A stretch of 64,000 nt of DNA. It comes from Sphingomonas_R arantia. Lineage in GTDB: Bacteria > Pseudomonadota > Alphaproteobacteria > Sphingomonadales > Sphingomonadaceae. How positions within the stretch are numbered: position 1 is the stretch's first letter; each line of letters starts with the position of its first letter. This document shows positions 8,250-16,760 of this stretch, in pieces. Position numbers and translations under genes: made by a program. Location of the stretch: positions 248,001 to 312,000 of the forward strand of contig NZ_JBHUGS010000001.1 in NCBI RefSeq assembly GCF_042682045.1. The letters run 5' to 3'. The notes under the pieces are model-generated. The model searched no databases. It saw only the letters and a program-made list of their open reading frames with translations, and was not told the DNA's origin.

Positions 8250-9098
8250 ATGAAACTGCTCCGCTACGGCCCGGTGGGTCAGGAAATGCCCGGGATGCTG
8301 GACGCGGACGGGCGCATCCGCGACCTGTCGGGCGTGATTCCGGACGTGACGCCGGCGACGGTGACGCCCGACGCGATCGCGCGGTTGCGGGCGATCGGTC
8401 CGACGTCGCTGCCGCTGGTCGAGGGCGATCCGCGCTACGGCGTGCCGGTGGCGGGGATCGGCAAGTTCCTGGCGGTCGGGCTGAACTATGCCGATCATGC
8501 CGCGGAGGCCGGGTTGCCGGTGCCGAGCGAGCCGATCTTCTTCACCAAGGCAATCTCCTGCCTGACCGGGCCGAACGACCCGGTGATGAAGCCGCGCGAT
8601 GCGACGAAGCTGGACTGGGAGGTCGAGCTGGGCGTCGTGATCGGCACGACCTGCCGCTATGTCGAGGAGGCTGACGCGCTGGCGCATGTCGCAGGCTATG
8701 TGCTGGTCAACGACGTGTCGGAACGCGGTTTCCAGAAGGAACGCGGGACGCAGTGGGACAAGGGCAAGGGGTGCGACACGTTCGGCCCGACCGGCCCGTG
8801 GCTGGTGACGCCGGACGAGGTGGGCGACGTGCAGGCGCTCGACCTGTTCCTCGACGTGAACGGGATCCGGCGGCAGACGGGCAACAGCGCGACGATGATC
8901 TTCTCGGTCGCGCAATGCATCGCTTATGTCAGCCGGTTCATCACGCTGAACCCGGGGGACTTGCTGATCACCGGCACGCCGCCGGGCGTGGGCGAGGGGC
9001 AGAAGCCGCACAAGATCTTCCTCGAACCGGGCGATACGCTGCGGCTGGGCGCGACCGGGCTGGGCGAGCAGCGTTCGACGGTGGTGGCGTTCGCCTAA
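8250..9098 (+). CDS. Fumarylacetoacetate hydrolase (FAH) family protein
   Basis: The 282-residue protein has the FAH fold signature: the GLNYADHAAE motif, metal-binding acids in DWEVELGVVIG (Glu124, Glu126) and Asp155, and the C-terminal GDLLITGTPPGVG loop. Members hydrolyse or isomerise acylpyruvates, 2-oxo acids or ureidoglycolate-like compounds with a divalent metal. The substrate cannot be told from sequence. It sits 28 bases after metQ on the same strand and is probably the last gene of the operon; that would fit breakdown of an imported compound, which is an inference. A good GGAG ribosome site precedes the start. Confidence 0.85.
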   Translation: MKLLRYGPVGQEMPGMLDADGRIRDLSGVIPDVTPATVTPDAIARLRAIGPTSLPLVEGDPRYGVPVAGIGKFLAVGLNYADHAAEAGLPVPSEPIFFTKAISCLTGPNDPVMKPRDATKLDWEVELGVVIGTTCRYVEEADALAHVAGYVLVNDVSERGFQKERGTQWDKGKGCDTFGPTGPWLVTPDEVGDVQALDLFLDVNGIRRQTGNSATMIFSVAQCIAYVSRFITLNPGDLLITGTPPGVGEGQKPHKIFLEPGDTLRLGATGLGEQRSTVVAFA

Positions 9099-9110
9099 AG
9101 TCTAGGAACC

Positions 9111-9169
9111 CGTTTGTTTGAGCTTGTCGAGAACGCCGCGAAGGGTTCTCGACAGGCTCGAACCAAACG
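9111..9169. repeat. Palindromic repeat, family C (copy 1)
   Basis: Inverted arms of about 24 bases (GTTTGAGCTTGTCGAGAAC and GTTCTCGACAGGCTCGAACC) flank a short loop. It lies between the convergent FAH-family and tyrA genes, where it could act as a two-way terminator. Other copies are at 25046, 48656 (half), 48912 and 52711. Confidence 0.88.
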
Positions 9170-9174
9170 AGGTC

Positions 9175-10080
9175 TCAGTGCGCCCGGCCGAAGTCCGCGC
9201 GCGGGTCGTCCTGGCCCTGTTCCAGGATGCCGCGGCGGATGGCGCGGGTGCGGGAGAAGAGCTCGAACAGCGTGTCGCCGTCGCCCCAGCGGATCGCGCG
9301 TTGCAGCATCGTGACGTCTTCGGTCAGGCGTTGCAGGATCTCCAGCACCGCCTCGCGGTTGTTCAAGAACACGTCGCGCCACATGGTGGGGTCGGACGCG
9401 GCGATGCGGGTGAAGTCGCGGAAGCCGCCGGCGGAATATTTGATGACTTCGCTCTCGGTCACCTGTTCGAGGTCCGACGCGGTGCCGACGATGCTGTAGG
9501 CGATGAGGTGGGGGACGTGGCTGGTCACCGCGAGGACAAGGTCGTGGTGGTGCGCGGTCATCTCCTCGACCTGCGCGCCGAGCGATTCCCAGAAGGCGCG
9601 GACGCGTGCCGTCGCGACCGGCGGCGTGTCCGCGTCGGGGGTCAGGATGCACCAGCGGCCGGCGAACAGCGTCGCGAAGCCGGCATCCGGGCCGCTGTTT
9701 TCGGTGCCGGCGACCGGGTGGCCGGGGACGATGATCGCATCCGGTAGCGCGGCGCGGAGCGCGGCGGCGACGCTGACCTTCGATCCGCCGACGTCGCTGA
9801 CGATCGCGTCGGCGGGCAGGTCCGCGGCGATGTCCGCCGCCGCCGCTCCGATCGCGCCGACGGGGACGCAGAGCAGGACGAGGTCGGCGTCGAGCACCGC
9901 GGTGCCGGCCTGGTCGGTGATGTCGTGCGCGAAGCCGAGTTCGCGGGCGCGGGCGCGGACCGCGGGGTCGGCATCATGGCCGGTGACGCGCACCGTGGGG
10001 AGCGACGCCCGGATCGCGCGCGCGACCGACGAGCCGATCAGCCCGAGGCCGATGACGGTGACGCGCGCGAAGGGGAGCAT
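9175..10080 (-). CDS. tyrA: Prephenate/arogenate (cyclohexadienyl) dehydrogenase
   Basis: The 301-residue enzyme has the NAD(P)-binding motif GLGLIG (residues 11-16), the conserved PGHPVAGTENSG segment that contains the catalytic histidine of prephenate dehydrogenases, and the SHVPHLIAYS motif. It makes tyrosine precursors by oxidative decarboxylation of prephenate or arogenate. It lacks chorismate mutase and ACT domains, so it is the monofunctional type. Its ATG shares one base with the stop of hisC (TGATG), so the two are translationally coupled. The same pairing (hisH-tyrC) is known from Zymomonas mobilis, where the aminotransferase serves both histidine and aromatic pathways. Confidence 0.9.
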   Translation of the reverse strand: MLPFARVTVIGLGLIGSSVARAIRASLPTVRVTGHDADPAVRARARELGFAHDITDQAGTAVLDADLVLLCVPVGAIGAAAADIAADLPADAIVSDVGGSKVSVAAALRAALPDAIIVPGHPVAGTENSGPDAGFATLFAGRWCILTPDADTPPVATARVRAFWESLGAQVEEMTAHHHDLVLAVTSHVPHLIAYSIVGTASDLEQVTESEVIKYSAGGFRDFTRIAASDPTMWRDVFLNNREAVLEILQRLTEDVTMLQRAIRWGDGDTLFELFSRTRAIRRGILEQGQDDPRADFGRAH

Positions 10081-11171
10081 CAGGCGGCGGCGGCCATGTC
10101 CGCGATCGCCGCGGCGACCCCGCGCGTCTCCTCCTCCGTCCCGATCGTGATGCGCAGCGCGTGGGGCAGGCCCTGCCCCGGCAGCCAGCGGACGATGTAG
10201 CCGCGTTCCATCAACCCTTCGAACGCGGCCTGCGCGGTCAACCGGCCCTCGAACAGGATAAGCGAGAAGTTCGCCTCGCTCGGCACGGCGCGCAGGCCGT
10301 CGATCGCGTTCATCGTGGTCGCGAACCAGGCGCGCCAGGTGGCGTTGTGGTCGCGGCTGCGATCGACGAACGCGTCATCGCCGAGCGCCGCGACCGCCGC
10401 GGCCTGGCCTGCGGTGGTGACGTTGAACGGCGCACGAATCTTGTGGAGCGCGGTGATGACGGGGGCGGGGCCGTAGCCCCAGCCGATCCGCTCGGCCGCG
10501 AGGCCGTGGATCTTGGAGAAGGTGCGCGTGATCAGCACGTTCTGTGCGCCGCGCGCGAGTTCGAGCGCGCCGTCGTCGGCGCCCGGTGCCAGATATTCGG
10601 CATAGGCCTGGTCGATGACGAGCAGGCAGTCGGCGGGCAGGCCGGCGTGGAGGCGGGCGATGTCGCTGCGGTCGCTGTAGGTGCCGGTCGGGTTGTTCGG
10701 GTTGGCGACGAATACGACGCGGGTCTTCGGCGTGACCGCGGCGAGCAGCGCGTCGATGTCGGTGGCGTAGTCCCGGTCCGGGGCCACGACCAAAGTCGCG
10801 CCGACGCGGCGGGCGGCGATTTCGTAGACCGAGAAGCCGTAGCGGACCTGAAGCACTTCGTCGCCGACGCCGGCGAACGCACCCGCGGCGAGATGCAGGA
10901 TCTCGTCCGATCCGGTGCCGTAGATGACGCGTGTGGGGTCGAGGCCGTATTTCGCGGCGAGTGCTTCGCGCAGCAGCGTCGCGCCGGGATCTGGGTAGCG
11001 ATCGAGCGTCCCTGCTTCCGCGGCATAGGCGGCGCGGGCCGGTGCGCCGGTACCGAACGGGTTCTCGTTCGACGACAATTTGGTCGCGCGGACGCCGCTG
11101 TCGGTGGTGGTGCGGCCCGGCAGATAGGGCGCGATCGCGTCGATCCAGGGCTTTGGAGCAGGTGCTGTCAT
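10080..11171 (-). CDS. hisC: Histidinol-phosphate aminotransferase
   Basis: This PLP enzyme (363 residues from 11171) shows the SSNENPFG start motif, the cofactor-binding YGTGSDEIL and NPNNPTG motifs, and the Schiff-base lysine in TRTFSKIHGLAAERIG (Lys220). It converts imidazole-acetol phosphate to histidinol phosphate and may also transaminate prephenate or phenylpyruvate-type substrates, given its coupling to tyrA. An upstream in-frame ATG at 11207 would add 12 residues; 11171 is preferred because the MTAPAPKPWI start resembles family N-termini, although neither ATG has a clear ribosome site. A long family E repeat fills the space to the divergent metX. Confidence 0.9.
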   Translation of the reverse strand: MTAPAPKPWIDAIAPYLPGRTTTDSGVRATKLSSNENPFGTGAPARAAYAAEAGTLDRYPDPGATLLREALAAKYGLDPTRVIYGTGSDEILHLAAGAFAGVGDEVLQVRYGFSVYEIAARRVGATLVVAPDRDYATDIDALLAAVTPKTRVVFVANPNNPTGTYSDRSDIARLHAGLPADCLLVIDQAYAEYLAPGADDGALELARGAQNVLITRTFSKIHGLAAERIGWGYGPAPVITALHKIRAPFNVTTAGQAAAVAALGDDAFVDRSRDHNATWRAWFATTMNAIDGLRAVPSEANFSLILFEGRLTAQAAFEGLMERGYIVRWLPGQGLPHALRITIGTEEETRGVAAAIADMAAAA

Positions 11172-11233
11172 GCGCGCGTCGATAGCGGATTGGGGGGGCT
11201 GCGTCATGTCGAAGATGGGGTTTTGTCGAATTT

Positions 11234-11378
11234 AGCCCTCCCCCCATCGGGGGGAGGGTTGGGTGGGGGGCTTCACTGGGTGAGCGGTCGGAAGGCGTGC
11301 GTTCGGCGTAGCGTGCGACATAAGCGTTGTGTCCAGCGCGGCCCCCCACCCCGGCCCTCCCCCCGGTGGGGGGAGGGA
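11234..11378. repeat. Palindromic repeat, family E (copy 1, long form)
   Basis: The 145-base element has arms built from CCCTCCCCCCATCGGGGGGA and the mirrored CCCTCCCCCCGGTGGGGGGA, each next to a GGGTGGGGGGC or GCCCCCCACCCC block, around a central unique stretch of about 65 bases. It occupies nearly all the space between divergent hisC and metX, so promoters for both genes must lie in or beside it. No SAM riboswitch was recognised here. Confidence 0.85.
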
Positions 11379-11417
11379 GTGATTGACAGCTTTCCTTGGC
11401 GCCCTTAGCGCGCAGGC

Positions 11418-12548
11418 ATGTCCGAGGATGCCCGTTTCGGCCTTTCGCGCGTCGTGACGCTGCCCGGGCCGTTCGCGTTGGACGGGGGTGCGGTGCTGGC
11501 CTCGGTCGATATCGCCTACGAAACCTATGGCACGCTGAACGCCGAGCGGTCGAACGCGGTGCTGATCTGCCACGCGCTGACCGGCGATCATCATGTCGCG
11601 TCGGATCATCCGCGGACGGGGAAGCCCGGCTGGTGGACGCGGATGGTGGGGCCGGGGCAGCCGGTCGATCCGGCGCGGCACTTCATCGTGTGCGCCAATG
11701 TGCTGGGGTCGTGCATGGGATCGTCCGGGCCGGCGAGCGTCGATCCGGCGACGGGGCGCCCCTACGCGATGCGGTTTCCGGTCATCACGCTGCGCGACAT
11801 GGCGCGGGCGCAGGCGTTGCTGATGGATCATCTGGGTGTCGCCAAGCTGCTGGCGGTGGTCGGCGGGTCGATGGGCGGGATGCAGGTGCTCGAGTGGGCG
11901 GCGACCTATCCGGATCGCGTGCGGTCCGCGGTGGTTATCGCGTCCGCGGCACGCCATTCCGCGCAGAATATCGCGTTCCACGAGGTCGGGCGGCAGGCGA
12001 TCATGGCCGATCCGAACTGGCGCGAGGGCGAGTATTATGGGGCAGGCGCTGTGGCCCCGACCGCCGGGCTGGCGGTGGCGCGGATGGCGGCGCACATCAC
12101 CTATCTGTCCGAGGCCGGGCTGACCGAGAAATTCGGGCGGCGGTTGCAGGCGCGCGAGACGAAGAGTTTCGGGTTCGACGCCGATTTTCAGGTCGAAAGC
12201 TATCTGCGACATCAGGGGATCAGCTTTACCGACCGGTTCGATGCCAACAGCTACCTCTATATCACCCGCGCGATGGATTATTTCGATCTGGCGGAGGAGC
12301 ATGGCGGGCGGCTGGCCAATGCGTTTGCGGGGTCGGCGACGCGGTTCTGCCTGGTGAGTTTCGACAGCGACTGGCTTTACCCGACGTCGGAGAGCCGGGC
12401 GATCGTGCATGCGCTGAACGCGGCGGGTGCGGCGGCGAGTTTCGTCGAGCTGTCGTCGCCGTTCGGGCATGACGCGTTCCTGCTCGACGTGCCGGAGCTG
12501 AACCGCGTGGTCGACGGGTTTTTGCGTGCGGTGCCGTCATGCCTTTGA
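11418..12548 (+). CDS. metX: Homoserine O-acetyltransferase
   Basis: The 376-residue alpha/beta-hydrolase-type enzyme has the nucleophile elbow GGSMGGMQ (Ser151), Asp318 in the SFDSDWLYP motif and His351 in GHDAF, which together form the expected triad. The CHALTGDHH and GSCMGSSGP motifs are typical of MetX. It activates homoserine with an acyl group from acetyl-CoA (some relatives use succinyl-CoA) for methionine synthesis by direct sulfhydrylation. The last ten bases overlap metW, the usual partner in alphaproteobacteria. The ribosome site before ATG 11418 is weak. Acyl donor preference cannot be decided by eye. Confidence 0.92.
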   Translation: MSEDARFGLSRVVTLPGPFALDGGAVLASVDIAYETYGTLNAERSNAVLICHALTGDHHVASDHPRTGKPGWWTRMVGPGQPVDPARHFIVCANVLGSCMGSSGPASVDPATGRPYAMRFPVITLRDMARAQALLMDHLGVAKLLAVVGGSMGGMQVLEWAATYPDRVRSAVVIASAARHSAQNIAFHEVGRQAIMADPNWREGEYYGAGAVAPTAGLAVARMAAHITYLSEAGLTEKFGRRLQARETKSFGFDADFQVESYLRHQGISFTDRFDANSYLYITRAMDYFDLAEEHGGRLANAFAGSATRFCLVSFDSDWLYPTSESRAIVHALNAAGAAASFVELSSPFGHDAFLLDVPELNRVVDGFLRAVPSCL

Positions 12549-13141
12549 ACAAACCGACCCTTCGTCCGGACCTCGAAATTATTGCAAACTACATTTCCCC
12601 GCGTGCCAGAGTGCTCGACGTTGGATGCGGTAGCGGTGATTTGTTGGACGAGCTGAGCGCGCACAAGCATGTGGATGCGCGCGGAATCGAGATCGACGGG
12701 GCGAACGTGTCGGCCGCGGTCGCGCGCGGGCTGTCGGTGGTGCAGGGCGATGCCGATACCGACCTGTCGGCCTATCCCGATGCCAGTTTCGACCATGCGA
12801 TCCTGAGCCAGACGTTGCAGACCGCGCGGCGGCCGGACCGCGTGCTGGACGAGCTGCTGCGGATCGGGCGGACGGCGTTCGTGTCGTTCCCGAACTTCGC
12901 CTACTGGCGCGTGCGGTGGTCGTTGATGTGGGGCGGGCGGATGCCGGTGACGGCGGCGCTGCCGGTCAGCTGGTACGAGACGCAGGATATCCACCACCTG
13001 ACGATCGACGATTTCCGGGCGTTCGTGGCGGCGCGGGGGATTGTGGTGGAGGAGGCCTGGTTTCTGGCCGGATCGCGGCGCTGTTCGGCGGTTCAGGCGA
13101 ACTTGCTGGCGGAGCATGCGGTGTTTTTGTTGCGGCGGTGA
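12539..13141 (+). CDS. metW: Methionine biosynthesis protein MetW (methyltransferase fold)
   Basis: The 200-residue protein has a class I methyltransferase SAM-binding motif (VLDVGCGSGDLL, residues 25-36) and the MetW-specific SFPNFAYWRVRWSL and PVSWYETQDIHHLT stretches. MetW accompanies MetX in many proteobacteria and is needed for, or supports, its acyltransferase activity; its own methyl acceptor is unknown. The start overlaps the metX end by ten bases, so the two are expressed together. Downstream is a short family E repeat and the convergent pheT. Confidence 0.9.
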   Translation: MPLNKPTLRPDLEIIANYISPRARVLDVGCGSGDLLDELSAHKHVDARGIEIDGANVSAAVARGLSVVQGDADTDLSAYPDASFDHAILSQTLQTARRPDRVLDELLRIGRTAFVSFPNFAYWRVRWSLMWGGRMPVTAALPVSWYETQDIHHLTIDDFRAFVAARGIVVEEAWFLAGSRRCSAVQANLLAEHAVFLLRR

Positions 13142-13170
13142 GTTTTGCGACCTCGGTCGTCTCAAGCCAC

Positions 13171-13213
13171 TGCCCCTCTCCCCAGCCCTCTCCCCGGAGG
13201 GGAGAGGGGGCCT
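13171..13213. repeat. Palindromic repeat, family E (short form)
   Basis: A GC-rich hairpin (CCCCTCTCCCCAGCCCTCTC mirrored by GGAGAGGGGG) lies between the convergent metW and pheT genes and could stop transcription from both sides. Confidence 0.75.
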
Positions 13214-13233
13214 GTTGCGCCCTTGGATGAAGC

Positions 13234-15591
13234 TTAGCGCAGGCGCGCGCCGACCTTCGTTGCCGCCGCGACCACCTTGTCGGCGATCGCGGTCAGCTCC
13301 GCATCCGTGAAGCTCTTGTCGCTCGGTTGCAGCGTGACTTCGACGGCGACGGACAGGTTGTCGTCGGGGAGGACGAAGCGGTCGAAGATGCGGGCGTCGA
13401 CGATGGCGGTCTTGTCGGCGCTGCGCACCGCGCGGACGAGGTCGTCGGCGACCAGCGTCGGCGCGACGACGAAGGCGAAGTCGCGTCGGACGGGCTGGAG
13501 CGCGGGGGGGGCGAAGCCGGGGCGGACGGGGCCGGTGCCGCGCTTCTGGGGTACGGCGTCGAGGTGGATCTCGCCGGCGACCGCACTGCCGTCGAGGCCC
13601 ATGGCGCGGGCGGTGGCGGGGTGGAGTTCGCCGAATTCCGCGAGGATCGTCTTTGGGCCGAGCCGGAGCGTCGCCGAGCGGCCGGGGTGGTAGACCGGCG
13701 AGACGGCGGCCATCACCTGGACGCGGTCGACCGGCACGCCGGCGGCGGCGAGGAGGGCCAGCGCCTCCGCCTTCGCGTCGTAGGCGTCGAATGCGGCGGG
13801 CTTGCCGTCGCGCCAGTCGCGGCGCGCGCGGTCGCCCATCAGGACGAAGCCGAGCGTCGCGCGCTCGCCGTCCGCCAGGTAGCGGCGGCCGACCTCGAAC
13901 AGCCGGATGGTCGCGCCGCCGCGATCGGCATTGCGCTTTGCGGCGGACAGGAGGCCGGGCAGCAGCGAGGGGCGCATGATCTTGAGCGCCTCGCTGATCG
14001 GGTTGGTCAGCGCCCAGGCGCCGCCGCCGAATGCGTCGGCCTCGGCCTGCGCGATGAAGCTCCAGGTGACCGCTTCGGACAGGCCGCGGGCGGCGGCGGC
14101 GCGGCGGACGCGCCGTTCGAGCAGCTGTGCCGGGGTGGCGGTGGGGCGCGCGACACCCTCGATCCGCGGCAGCGGGACCGATTCAAGCCGCGCGAGCCCT
14201 TCGATCCGCACGACTTCCTCGACCAGGTCGGCCGGGCCGTCGACGTCGCGCCGCCAGCTGGGGACACGGACGTTCCAGCCGGCGTCGACGCCGAAGCCGA
14301 GCGCGGTCAGGATGCGGCGCTGGCGATCGGCGGGGACGGCCATGCCGGCGAGGCGCAGGCAGAGCGTCGGATCATGCGCGATGACGCTGACCCCCTCGGG
14401 CGCGGTGCCGGCGCGGACCACGTCCGACGCGTCGCCGCCGCAGATCTGCCGGATCAGGTCGGTGGCGATGGCGAGGCCGTCGTCGAGGAACTGCGGATCG
14501 ACGCCGCGTTCGAAGCGGGTGCGCGCGTCGCTGGTGAGCGCCAGCGCCTGGCCGGTGCGGGCGATCGTGGTCGGTTCGAAGAAGGCGCATTCGACGACGA
14601 TGTCGGTCGTGTCCGCCGAGACGCCCGAATGCATCCCGCCCATGATGCCGCCAATGTCGTGGACGGTCGTGTCGTCCGCGATGACGGTCATCGCCGGGGT
14701 GAGCGCATAGTCGCGGCCGTTGAGCGCGGTCAGCGTTTCGCCGGCCGCGGCCTTGCGCGCGACGAGCCCGCCCTGGAGCTTCGCCAAATCGTAGACGTGG
14801 AGCGGCCGGCCATGATCGAGCATGACATAGTTGGTGATGTCGACCAGCGCAGAGATCGGGCGCTGCCCCACCGCGGTGAGGCGGCGGGCCATCCAGTCGG
14901 GCGCGGCACCGTTCGCGACGCCGCGGACCACGCGGCCGTAGAGCGCGGGGCAGCCGTCCGGATCGTCCGTGCGGATCGCGATGGGGCAGGGGAAGGCGGG
15001 CTTGATCGTGGGGACGACGAGCGATCTCAGCGTGCCGAGCCCGGCGGCGGCAAGATCGCGCGCGATGCCGCGGACGCCCATGCAATCCTGGCGGTTGGGC
15101 GTGATCGCGACGTCGATCACCGGGTCGCTGAGCTGCGCATAGTCGGCGTAGGAGGCGCCGACGGGGGCATCGTCGGCCAGTTCGAGGATGCCGTCATGCG
15201 CGTCGGACAGCAGCAGTTCGCGCGCCGAACACATCATGCCGCGCGATTCGACGCCGCGGATCGCCGCGACCTTCAGCGTGACGTCGAGCCCGGGCACATA
15301 GGTACCGGGCGCGCCGAACACGCCGACCAGGCCGGCGCGCGCATTTGGCGCGCCGCAGACGACCTGGAGCGGTTCCGGGCCGCCGGCGTCGACCGACAGG
15401 ACCTGCAGCTTGTCGGCTTGCGGATGCGGGGCGGCGGTGAGGACGCGGGCGACGACGAACGGCGCGATGCGCGCGGCGGGATCGTCGATCCCCTCCACCT
15501 CCAGCCCAATTTCGGTTAGCCGTTCGGCAACCTGTTCGACGGTGGCGTCGGTTTCGAGATGGTCCTTGAGCCAGGACAATGTGAACTTCAT
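13234..15591 (-). CDS. pheT: Phenylalanyl-tRNA synthetase beta subunit
   Basis: The 785-residue subunit starts MKFTLSWLKDHLE, typical of PheT, and continues with an OB-fold tRNA-binding domain (about residues 40-150), the editing B3/B4 region, the B5 domain, a catalytic-like core and a C-terminal anticodon-binding FDX-ACB domain (about 690-785). It forms the (alpha-beta)2 enzyme with PheS, charges tRNA-Phe and hydrolyses misacylated Tyr-tRNA-Phe. The ATG overlaps the pheS stop by four bases. Length and domain order are normal for the bacterial enzyme. Confidence 0.95.
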   Translation of the reverse strand: MKFTLSWLKDHLETDATVEQVAERLTEIGLEVEGIDDPAARIAPFVVARVLTAAPHPQADKLQVLSVDAGGPEPLQVVCGAPNARAGLVGVFGAPGTYVPGLDVTLKVAAIRGVESRGMMCSARELLLSDAHDGILELADDAPVGASYADYAQLSDPVIDVAITPNRQDCMGVRGIARDLAAAGLGTLRSLVVPTIKPAFPCPIAIRTDDPDGCPALYGRVVRGVANGAAPDWMARRLTAVGQRPISALVDITNYVMLDHGRPLHVYDLAKLQGGLVARKAAAGETLTALNGRDYALTPAMTVIADDTTVHDIGGIMGGMHSGVSADTTDIVVECAFFEPTTIARTGQALALTSDARTRFERGVDPQFLDDGLAIATDLIRQICGGDASDVVRAGTAPEGVSVIAHDPTLCLRLAGMAVPADRQRRILTALGFGVDAGWNVRVPSWRRDVDGPADLVEEVVRIEGLARLESVPLPRIEGVARPTATPAQLLERRVRRAAAARGLSEAVTWSFIAQAEADAFGGGAWALTNPISEALKIMRPSLLPGLLSAAKRNADRGGATIRLFEVGRRYLADGERATLGFVLMGDRARRDWRDGKPAAFDAYDAKAEALALLAAAGVPVDRVQVMAAVSPVYHPGRSATLRLGPKTILAEFGELHPATARAMGLDGSAVAGEIHLDAVPQKRGTGPVRPGFAPPALQPVRRDFAFVVAPTLVADDLVRAVRSADKTAIVDARIFDRFVLPDDNLSVAVEVTLQPSDKSFTDAELTAIADKVVAAATKVGARLR

Positions 15592-16760
15592 GCCGAAATC
15601 CCCCCGGACAGCGTCGGCATGTCGAGCGCCGCGAAACCATAATGCCTGAGCCAGCGCAGGTCGCCGTCGAAGAACGGGCGCAGATCGTCCATACCGTATT
15701 TCAGCATGGCGAGCCGATCGATCCCGCAGCCGAAGGCGAAGCCCTGCCACTCCGCCGGATCGAGCCCGCAGGCGGCGATGACCTTCGGATGGACCATGCC
15801 GGAGCCGAGGATCTCCATCCAGCCGCCGCCCGCGGCATCACCGCCGCCGCCGATGACGCGGCGGCCCTTTTCCCAGGTGAAGCCGACGTCGACCTCGGCC
15901 GAGGGTTCGGTGAAGGGGAAATAGCTCGGGCGCAGGCGCAGGACGATGTCGTCACGCTCGAAATAGGCCTTCACGAAGGTTTCGAGCGTCCATTTCAGGT
16001 GGCCCATCGTGATGCCGCGATCGATGACGAGCCCTTCGACCTGATGGAACATCGGGGTGTGGGTGGCGTCGCTGTCCGACCGGTAGGTGCGGCCGGGGGC
16101 GATGATGCGGATCGGCGGCTGCTGCGAGAGCATGGTGCGGATCTGGACTGGGGAGGTGTGTGTCCTGAGAAGCATGCGCGGCCCCGCGGGCGCGCTTGCG
16201 GATCCGGCCGGCGGCGCGGAGTCCGCGTCGACCGACGACGGGCTTTGCTCGGCGCTAGCTTCCTTCTGCTCGTTGACCCGTTCCACATAGAAGGTGTCGT
16301 GCATCGCCCGCGCGGGATGCGTTTCGGGAATGTTGAGCGCGGTGAAGTTGTGCCAGTCATCCTCGATCTCGGGACCGGTGGCGACCGCGAAGCCGAGGTC
16401 GGCGAAGATCTCGGCCAGTTCGTCCATGACCTGCGCCACCGGGTGGACCGAGCCGGCCGGGGGGAGCGCGACGGGGAGCGTAAGGTCGAGCCGTTCGGTG
16501 GCGAGCCGCGCGTCGAGCGCCTGGGTGTCGAGCAGCGCCTTGCGGTCGGCGATCGCGGCGGTCACCGCCTCGCGCAGGCCGTGGATGGCGGGGCCCTGGA
16601 CGAGCCGTTCGTCGGGGGTGAGCTTACCCATCGTCTTCAAGAGCGCGGTGATGCTGCCGCTCTTGCCGAGGGCGGCGACGCGGATCGCCTCCAGCGCGGG
16701 GGCGTCGGCGACGGTGATCTGCGCCAGCCAGTCGGCCTTCTGTTGTTCGATGTCGTCCAC
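15588..16760 (-). CDS. pheS: Phenylalanyl-tRNA synthetase alpha subunit, with an unusual insert
   Basis: The 390-residue catalytic subunit has an N-terminal coiled-coil arm and the class II motifs (HPARAMHDTFYVE, LLRTHTSPVQIRTM, APGRTYRSDSDATHTPMFHQVEG, and motif 3 GFAFGCGIDRLAML). It forms phenylalanyl-adenylate and loads tRNA-Phe together with PheT, whose start overlaps its stop. The odd part is a low-complexity segment of about 35 residues rich in Ser, Ala and Pro (residues 161-195, bases 16176-16280) between DTFYVE and the LLRTHTSP motif, where the usual linker is much shorter. The reading frame is kept and all catalytic motifs remain. The ribosomal genes rpmI-rplT, often next to pheS, are about 16 kb away. 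Confidence 0.93.
   Translation of the reverse strand: MDDIEQQKADWLAQITVADAPALEAIRVAALGKSGSITALLKTMGKLTPDERLVQGPAIHGLREAVTAAIADRKALLDTQALDARLATERLDLTLPVALPPAGSVHPVAQVMDELAEIFADLGFAVATGPEIEDDWHNFTALNIPETHPARAMHDTFYVERVNEQKEASAEQSPSSVDADSAPPAGSASAPAGPRMLLRTHTSPVQIRTMLSQQPPIRIIAPGRTYRSDSDATHTPMFHQVEGLVIDRGITMGHLKWTLETFVKAYFERDDIVLRLRPSYFPFTEPSAEVDVGFTWEKGRRVIGGGGDAAGGGWMEILGSGMVHPKVIAACGLDPAEWQGFAFGCGIDRLAMLKYGMDDLRPFFDGDLRWLRHYGFAALDMPTLSGGISA

Noticed and set aside
11208..11417. Possible SAM riboswitch before metX
   Set aside because: The space is almost filled by a family E repeat and no SAM-II or other SAM riboswitch core was recognisable by eye.
13327..15519. Long open frame on the plus strand opposite pheT (730 residues)
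   Set aside because: It is the antisense shadow of pheT in high-GC DNA; the translated product is Arg/Gly/Ala-rich without motifs, while pheT is complete on the other strand.
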